Shown piece after piece: positions 56,023-64,000 of a DNA stretch of 64,000 bases. Each line of letters starts with the position of its first letter. The first letter of the stretch is position 1. The notes beneath the pieces were generated by a model, which had not been told where the DNA came from, made no database searches, and was given only the letters and a program-made list of their open reading frames with translations. Source of the DNA: Linnemannia schmuckeri (taxonomy: Eukaryota > Mortierellomycota > Mortierellomycetes > Mortierellales > Mortierellaceae); NCBI GenBank assembly GCA_029449235.1, contig JANATG010000018.1, positions 310,001-374,000 of the forward strand. Reading direction: 5' to 3'. Made by a program: the position numbers and the translations under genes.

Positions 56023-58013
56023 GTTTGTGTTTTGGGGCTTGCTTGTTGAATAGGATGACTTGGCGTGCGTGTTTGTGAATCGAGAGTGCGTGATTGATGA
56101 TTGGAGAAGGGAAGGAGGAGATGAATGGTAAGCAAACAAAGGGGGTTGTCTTTTACATACCAAATCGGAAGCGACTGACGTCACTCGCGTTTTGGTTTTG
56201 CCACCATTTTCTCAGTTGACACTTCACTTCTCTGGCTAGGATAAATACTATCGGCTCACCGCCACGGAATGGCGTCCAACGAATCCATCATACAAACAAT
56301 ACACTGAGATCTGCCAATGCTGAGATATTGTTGCTTGACAGCAATACATTAATTGCAATGCATGTCAACATGGTGCTGGGCTTTGCTGCATTTTTTTTTC
56401 TTTTCTTTCCCCGTATGTCCAGCGAGTATGGGCAAAGAACAGTAAGTATATCTTTTTTCTTTCCAGGACGCGTTTTTTCTTAGCTGGCATACACTGCTCG
56501 ACTCCTTTCTCCATTATCATCACCGCAGCATGCCTGTTGGCAGATAGCAGTTCCCCTATTGCTGTTTTCCGATCGCAAGTGAAGAAAAGAATGTAAGAAG
56601 AAAAGAAAAACGAATGATCAATTTGACTTTAAATGGCTTTGTGGGCTCAGGGAAGGAAAGGCAAGCAATTTTTAGAAAAAGGGTTGTGATCTTGTGTCGA
56701 AAATAATAATAATGCTCTCGATATATGCTGAACCATTGGTGTCTATTGTTCTTGTTTTTGTTTTTTTTACTTTCTTTACGGAGCATTTTCGTCTTCGTTG
56801 AAGCCAATTGACCTCTATGGCTCAAAGCAATGATCAATATAAAATAACATTGTTCCAAGTGGTTAATAGTGGACATGCCAAGGTACTCCTAGTTACCAAT
56901 TGGGAATGTAAAAAATGTTTGGCAACAAAGGAAAGACATGGACGGGGTCAAGGATAAAGACGTTCGATCGAAAGTCAAAAATGAAAGAAAAAACAATAGG
57001 GAAGAAAGAGAGGGCTCCCCGAATGGCAAGTAGACAAAAAAGAAAAAAAATAAAATGGTGAGCAGCATGCCTCCTTATGTGAGAAAGTGAGAAAAGACGA
57101 GCAGCTGAACTCAAAGAATTGCTCTCAATTGTTGTTGTGCTGGATGGATGTATTGAGTGAATGGTCCCAAATCATCTTCGTCCTTTCCCTTTCTCTTCGT
57201 TCTCTCCACATACATACCCCTCAGCTGTGTATCTTTGCTGCAGTAGTGGCTAGTGGCGGTAGCAAACCTAGTTAGCTTGTCAGCCGTCTTCCTCCATCCA
57301 CCCCCCATCTCCCATCGCAATATCCAATAATCTCATACCCATTGGCCAAATAAACGAATAAGCCATTTGGCCTCTTTTATATTATTTTTCCTACCTTTCT
57401 TTGAGTGCCTTCTCTCCTTCTCCTTCTCCCCAGTTCAACGGTGCAAAAAGTGTACTGTCTCTTTCTTCGTTTACTTCTTCTCCGTTTCACTCTCTCAACC
57501 ACGCCCTCTTTCTTCACTCACCCTTTTTTGTTCCCTTCCCTTTCTTCTCATTCATTCCTCCTTCCTGCTATTCCATCACCCTCCTTCTCGTTCTCACTCG
57601 CCATCCTTCTTTATTCCCCGCCTGGCCATCATCCCCACTGTCCGCTGTCACCCATCTTTGTCTTCTTTCTCACTCTATCTCCATCTCCAGCGTAAACACC
57701 CTCTGTTCACCAACCAACCAACCGACAGCCACGACAGCCACAATACTACAGCCTTGACTCTCTCTTCTCTTTCTCCGTTGACCCCTCTCGTTCGGACCAT
57801 CAGACCATGGCACCTGCCAGCTCTGCTCATATCCCCTCGTCCCTCTCCCAACCCGACCCTTCTCAATGCAAGTCTCTCTTTCTCTTGAACACGTTTACTG
57901 CTTGTCTTTCCTTCACACACCTCTCTCCTTTTCACTCTCTATAGCTTGCATTTTTTTCGTTATCAGTCTCCCTAACCTACTCTCCTGTTATCTTCAATCC
58001 GTTCTCTCCAATA
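56023..58013. other. Intergenic and 5' leader of the ArfGAP gene
   Basis: The first part is the Heh1 promoter, then A/T-rich DNA. From about 57360 the plus strand is strongly C/T-rich, as a leader would be. An ATG at 57807 (MAPASSAHIPSSLSQPDP) could be the first coding exon of the downstream gene, but no strong donor in the right phase was found. Confidence 0.5.
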
Positions 58014-61000
58014 GTTGCTATTGCGAGCATCTCAGTACACAATGCGACCAGTTCACCCGCGGTGACTGTATCCGTCCAGCCCGACGATACATTCGCAGTC
58101 CGATCCCACACCCTGGACCGGATCGAGTATGTGCAGGACCCAGAACCACACCAAAGCCACAATAGCAACCACCACTATATCCATGCGTCCCCTCCTGCCC
58201 CAGCGCCGAGCGACAGCCTCCCCGAGTCAACCTCAGCGTCGCGGTCAGGGCTGGAACCGCACTCAAACCCATCACAACCTCAACTACAACCATCAGTAAC
58301 GCTAACGACAGACCTCGCCACAGCAACTCCCACTCTTCCTATTCCCGCCCTTCTGCTTAAAGTTCAAGCAGGGGGTGGAGTTCGACTTTTGTTTGACATC
58401 AAGGGGACTATTCTCGACTCCTTGACGTCGTCCAATGTGCCACAAGACGTCCATGACCCTCAGGAACATACTACCACCGAAAGCGATCTCAAAAAAGATA
58501 GCTCTCAACACCATGACCACAACAACAACACCACCACCACCCCATCGATTACACGCGACACTACTACCTCCACTACCTCCTCTACGCCCGACGTTACCAT
58601 CACCACAGCAGCAGTAGAGTCACCGCTAGTGTCATTGCCAGCAGAGGGAGCAACAACAGCAACACCGCCACCACCAGCAACAATTGTTGTTTCTGAGACT
58701 GAAGCTCTGCTAACCAGTATAGACAGCAGCAATGCAGACTTGCAGCAAACCCGCCAAGTTAAGGAGGAAGGAGAAGGGGAGACGTCGTACATCAGCAGCA
58801 AAGTTCCTTCAGGATCTATCGTAAAAACGGAGGTATCCTCCAAAGACCTCCCAGCGACTCCTCTGGATACTAATTTGCTGTACTTTGTAGAAGCCGGGTC
58901 GGATCAAGAAATGCTAGAGCTGTGCCGTACATTCGATCCTCAACGTCAGGTAACGGAAACAAGATCTCCGTCACTTATTTTACTTCCGAGATGAAATGTA
59001 AACAGCCAACAGCTTGCTTGCTACCCATCATTATGATCCTGCGACGTTTGATAACTAATCCTTGTTTTTCATTGGTGGTGTAGATGAAGGACTATACCAT
59101 CTCGGAGGTTGACGCCCATCCGAACGAGCACAAGAACGGTCATTACGAGTGGGAAGCGACCTACACACCCAAAGAAAACGTCGAAGATATGATTGTGGAG
59201 CACAAGGCCGTTTTTGCAGTAGGTTTCCCACAGTCCATTCCATCAACCACTTCCAATTGTCCAATCATCGTACAAGATTTCGCTAGTGTTGTTGTGCTCT
59301 ATCCTCACTTGTTTGTTCTTTATTTTGTCGCTGCCATATAGTTCTTTTATCGGGACTCTGCCACGGCATCTTCAAAAATCGTTGCCCAATTTTCCCTTTG
59401 GGTCGTTAGTAAGTCGCTGAACACTATCTGTAATGATTCTTTTGATATAACACGTAATCATAATATTGACTCCGCATTAATTACTCTATATTTTAGATGC
59501 TCCATCAACAGAGCAGTTTGCTGGACCAAGATACTCGCTTCCTGCCACATCGACATCATCGGGAGGTGGACGTCATTGGAGACGAGCCTCGACTCCCGAA
59601 AGATTCAGCACCAGCATGAGCAGGCTGCCCTCCTTTCATTCAAAATTCCTCTCAATCCCCGCTAGTCACAACTCACTGCCAAGTCTGCCTGAGGCAGCTA
59701 CTGTCGCCCAAGCAGGATCGGGAGCAATCTCAGCCACTTCATCCAACCCACAACCTGCCCCATTTGCACATGACACGGAGGATGGTCCATTGTTCCGAGC
59801 AACGGTTGTAGAGTGCGAGAACAACATTCGGGACATGAAGACCGCTACCAAGAGGATCCTCAAGGCGGCTCAGGCGGTTGTCGATGCGAGAAAGTCTTGG
59901 GTGTCAGCGGAGGAAGTCTTCATCAAGGAAATGGAGAGCTTCAGGCCGGCAGAGCCATTGGTCAATAGCTACCTCCGACCAATGTCACAGAGTCTGGCGG
60001 AAAGATCTGAAGTGTTGGCCCACCAGATGCGGAGCTTGCTGATCGAACCCCTCACCCGATTCTACGGTAACGACATCAAGGCAGCGGAGGCTCATCGGAA
60101 GGCCTTTGACGATGAGAGCAAGGATTATTACCAATTCCTGTCCAAGTATATGGCCATGAAGCAGGAGAGCAACCGCAAGAAGGGTGAGGCTGATGCCAAA
60201 TACGAAAAGAAGCGTCGGCACTTTGAGATCAAGCGCTTCGAGTACTGGGGTTTTCTGTTGGATATGCGTGTCGGTGGTAGCAAGAGTGATGAGATCCTCC
60301 ACCATCTCATCAACTACTCCGAGAAGCACTGCAGAAACATGGTCGAGACTGCCTTGTTGGCCGAAAGTCTCAAACCTGGTTTGGACATGATTGCTGCCGA
60401 TCTTTTGGAGTCCCACAAGCGAGCTGCTACCGTCAGAAAGGAACGACAGGAACGGAGAAAGGAGCTTTTTGAGTCACAGGACGACAACGTTAATGCTCCT
60501 CACCATTTACCTGCGATTTCCAAAGGTGGATCGACCTCGATGATGGCGAGCGCTTCCGCAGGATCGTCTACTAATAGTCCCGACGTCTTTTCTGACAGCC
60601 CAGTCGAAGTGCTTCGAGGATCACTGGAGCCTTCCGGTGACCAGGCTGATAACACAGCCGGAGTCGACCAGAAGAGCGCAACAGGAAGCCTCTTCAATGG
60701 ATCTTTGCAAATTGGTGGCGCGCAACAAAACAACCAGGCACCAAAATTCAGTGGTATTCGTGACTTGGAGCACCAGGACATTGACGCCGGATCCGCCCTC
60801 GGACGCCGCAAGGAGGGATTTTTGTTTGCGACTAGTCGACCCAGCATGCATAACAACTCTGCCGTCCTGGAAAAGCCTAACATCAACTGGCACAAGTACT
60901 GGTGTGTGCTGTCCGAAGGTCACCTTCACGAGTATTCCCACTGGAAGAAGGGCGCCGCCATGCTCCACAACGAACCCATCAACCTCCGCATTTCGACCGT

Positions 61001-63740
61001 CCGTGCTTGCCGGAACCAGGACAGACGCTTTACTTTTGAAGTAATCACCCCTAAGTTCAGGAGAGTCTACCAGGCCACTAGCGCCGAGGACATGAATTCT
61101 TGGATCAGCGTCATCTCCAATGCCATCCAGAGTCTTTTGGACGGAACAAGCAGCTGTCAGAACCTTGGCTACTATTCCCCCAACAGCAAGGACTTAAAGT
61201 CGACTGGTGTCTTTGGCGTCGATGGGCTGATGTCAGGATTCAGCGGAGCAGGACGATCTAGCATGGAGCAGATTTTGCACGCCTTACCCATGTCCGGAAG
61301 TCGCCATGGACACACCGCTAGCGGTTCGCACGACTTTGGGAAGGCCTTTGAGACATTGGATATGGACCACCTCGGAACTCGGCTTTTGCAGATCATGAGG
61401 GATTCTCACCCTGCCAACAATTTTTGCGCCGAGTGCGGGGCCAAGTACCCTGACTGGTGCGCCATCAACCTCGGCATCCTCATCTGCATTGGTACGTTGA
61501 CATGGCGTGTCCTTGATTGACAGTTGATTGCCTGCTAGGAGTTGGAGTCTAACAATTACATCTATCACTCTGTAGAATGCTCTGGGATTCATCGCAGTTT
61601 AGGAACTCACATTTCCAAGGTTCGGTCGTTCACTTTGGATACAACATCATATACCCGCGACCTTTTCGACTTTATCCGTGCTGTCGGTAATGAGACCTCG
61701 AACAAGATTTGGGAGGCCAACCTGGTTCAATCGGAGGCTCACGACGACCATTCATCGACGAAAGTTGTCTTTAGGCGTCCTCTGGTGAACGACTCTCGTG
61801 ACTACAAGGTGTCGTTCATCCAGAAAAAGTATGTCGACCGAGCCTTCATCGACAGGAAGCGGTACTATGGTGATGCAGAAACTCAGGAGGAGCAAGCAGC
61901 CTTGATCACCAAGGCGCTGTTCAACGAGGTTACCGCCAACAATATTCCCGGCGTCATTGCGACATTTGCTGCTGGCGCTGACCTGAACGCCATCCAGGAA
62001 GTTGACCAGGAGGCCGAGGGAAATCCTTCTGGAGCTGGTCATGTTGCGATGGGATCGGATGATACCACTGGATCGTCGGCTCTGAGCGACAGCCAATTGC
62101 AGGCGAACTTGGAAGGTCTCTCGATGGGCTCCGAGACATCTTCCCGCTACTCACGATCCACCATCGCATCCTCCATCTTGAACGCCTCAGGATCAGCCCC
62201 AAGTTCTGGCCAGGATGCCCTATCGAGTCAGCCCCTCTCGCTTGATGCCCGATCACCTTCGCAGGCCGACCGTTCAGCGTCTTCCTTCATGGTGATGCAG
62301 ACCTCGCCGCTGCTCCTTGCACTCAGGAACGGTGTTCAGTTTAGTCTGGATGATCTGTACGAGGTTTACCCTATGGCTGAGTTTATGCTTCAGAACGGAG
62401 CTGCAAGCAACCTCAGTGTCGAGGTCAAAATGCTGGACGGGGAAACAGAGACGTCGGCACAAGTTTCGACCGCTGGCGATGGATCCGCTGAGGATACTGT
62501 TGTCTCTACTCCGGGAACTTCCGCCTCGCCCGTTGATCTTTCAGGGTCTGCCAGCAGCAACAATGGATGGGACTCGACGGTGGATCCAGAGGATATCAAG
62601 CATTTTCAGCAGCGATCCAACCGACGGAGCTTGGGCCAGGTCGTTCACATGAGAGGGGAAGGAGGTGGCACAGCCATGGAATATCTCCGATCCAAAAGTG
62701 CCGCCCGCGGAGAGCCCATGCCAGGATCCCCACCCATCAATGGTGACTCGTCCACCAGCGTCACTTTCAGCTCGCCACCCAATTCGGGAGCCTCTTTGAC
62801 GCTATCCCCACGGCTCCGCCCACACGGGCCAGCGCCCTTGGCTGGATCTGTGAGTGCACCTACATCTGTCGTCTCATCGCCTTCAGCTGCTGGATCATAC
62901 CCAACTAACGTCTATCGTCAGCAGCAACCCTCATCAATGCAACAGGATCTTTCAAGTCTTTTTGTGAAGCGCAGAGAGAGTGATGGAGGACTCGGAACAT
63001 CCCTCTTTGCTGCCTCCAGGGCAACCACCGAGGCTGCCGAGAAGTCAAAGGGAGCCGTCGCGATCCCTGGAGCACAAAAGCCTGGGAACGGCGAATACAC
63101 CCTCCAAAACGCCGCCAACATCTCGGCATCTTCAGCCAACCACTCTGAGCACTTTGAATCTTCACCTTCGCCACGCAGCCACCATCACCATCACTCGTCG
63201 TCCTCGTCAACACCTCAAGGGCTTTATGCACTCTCACACTCGATGTCGTTGTCGGGAAGCCGCGCTAACAAGGTCAAGGCGCAACTGTCCAAAAGTCTCA
63301 GACTCTCAGCGGCGTACATCAAGAACAACATGATGAAGGAGGACAAGGAAAGTGCAGTCCCCACAATCACCCACACTGTGGCCTCTCCTCCCTCTGCCCC
63401 CCGGGCAGCCATGATGTCACCCAAGGCTACTCCCGCCAATAGCAACAACAGTGGTATCGCAGAATTGGTGGCTGAGCCGATCGAATTGCCGCCCTCAACT
63501 TCTTCTACCCCCAGTATTACTTCGAGTATTACTGAGGGAGAGCCATTGTCGGGACCGTATGTGTTTTTGATGAAGAAGGGGTCCCTCCCACCTGCTGGAT
63601 CCTCCACCGGAAGCACTGCTGCTATGACTACTGCAATGACTACGACTGCCACGACTACAATGACAAGCGCTGCACCAGCAACCACTACCACTTCCACCAT
63701 CGCCACAGTTACCCCTTCTGATACTCAGTCCATTCATTAG
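58014..63740 (+). CDS. Large BAR-PH-ArfGAP protein, 5' exon uncertain
   Basis: GTPase-activating protein for Arf, of the ACAP/Csx2 type, acting in vesicle traffic at curved membranes. Exons are 58014-58949, 59084-59218, 59342-59408, 59497-61491 and 61576-63740, about 1765 residues. No in-frame ATG exists at the start of the first exon, and an acceptor (CAATAG) precedes it, so a 5' coding exon is missing; 57807 is a candidate. Residues before 59.6 kb are Ser/Thr/Pro-rich. The BAR helices lie at about 59760-60470 (FRATVVECENNIRDMK and the long charged helices). The PH domain is at 60870-61140 (NWHKYWCVLSEGHLHEYSHW, ending SWISVISNAI). The ArfGAP zinc finger is at 61420-61640: CAECGAKYPDWCAINLG, then C-IEC across the last intron, with the catalytic Arg in HRSLGTH. 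A degenerate ankyrin-like stretch follows near 61900-62420 (ATFAAGADLNAI, FMLQNGAASN), then a 430-residue disordered tail. Confidence 0.9.
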
Positions 63741-63909
63741 TTTATATGAGATTTTTTTTTTTTTTTTTTTTTTTTGCAACAACAAAAAGTCATGTAGAAA
63801 TAACAAGTAGAGTGAAAAGAAATAATCCGAGGAAAAACACGCCTTTTTTATGATAAACGAAATCCATCCTTCTATTTATTCAACGTTGTTCTTAATGTTT
63901 AAAGAAGTG
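63741..63909. repeat. Convergent spacer with poly(T) run
   Basis: Short spacer between two convergent 3' ends, with T24 at 63752-63775 just past the ArfGAP stop. Confidence 0.8.
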
Positions 63910-64000
63910 CTACGGTGTTGGAGGCAAAGGGATGCTGGCACCGATCTTGATGGCGGTGTCTGGGCTCGAGCTTTGGTGGCGATGGCGGTGTTGTCGGCGG
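63910..64000 (-). CDS. 3' end of an unidentified gene, truncated by the window
   Basis: The minus-strand frame ends SSPDTAIKIGASIPLPPTP at a TAG (63910-63912). It is open to the window edge and has protein-like character near the stop. It would be convergent with the ArfGAP gene, 169 bases apart. Too short to identify; another frame is also open over part of it. Confidence 0.4.
   Translation of the reverse strand, partial: RRQHRHRHQSSSPDTAIKIGASIPLPPTP

Overview
This window is nuclear DNA from a filamentous fungus, most likely an early-diverging one of the Mortierella group. That placement is an inference from gene content and architecture; no search was run. The genes are split by many short GT-AG introns, mostly 40-350 bases. 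Products include a Gcn5 acetyltransferase with an animal-type N-terminal Cys region, a complete-looking COP9 subunit 9, Kar9, Heh/Src1, D-arabinono-lactone oxidase, alkaline ceramidase, and the small secreted proteins typical of these fungi. There are many A/T homopolymers and long C/T or G/A tracts between genes. I see no rRNA, tRNA, CRISPR array or intact transposon.

Layout. 0-12 kb: a four-exon GST-like gene (-), a decayed coding relic, a small secreted SH3-like gene (+), then two same-strand flavoprotein genes (-): a FAD-monooxygenase-like gene whose flavin motifs are eroded and which needs an 11-base microexon, and D-arabinono-1,4-lactone oxidase. 12-17 kb: a small cysteine-rich secreted-protein gene with a damaged start, an Lcl2-type gene with an added membrane anchor, and a four-exon small membrane protein gene. 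17-25.5 kb: 8.6 kb with no supportable gene, rich in strand-skewed purine and pyrimidine tracts. 25.5-31 kb: a single-exon Kar9-like gene and a second damaged small secreted gene. 31-39 kb: an SR-rich nuclear protein, a DUF2470 membrane protein, COP9 subunit 9 (64 residues, three exons) divergent from methionine aminopeptidase 2, and a small secreted candidate. 39-46 kb: mostly empty, with one hypothetical gene and a Kre9/Knh1-type pseudogene. 46-64 kb: a dense housekeeping block holding a six-exon 128-residue gene, GCN5, alkaline ceramidase, the inner-nuclear-membrane protein Heh1/Src1, a very large BAR-PH-ArfGAP protein, and the 3' end of one more gene.

The genes are mostly unrelated housekeeping functions (chromatin, nuclear envelope, spindle positioning, N-terminal Met removal, sphingolipid turnover, vesicle traffic) and do not form one pathway. 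Exon boundaries below were worked out by hand from GT-AG sites; for every multi-exon model given with full coordinates, the exon lengths keep frame. No obviously new defence or mobile system was found. The most unusual signals are the tiny exons (11, 14 and 16 bases), the flavoenzyme with all flavin fingerprints altered, and a cluster of recently broken secreted or cell-wall genes.
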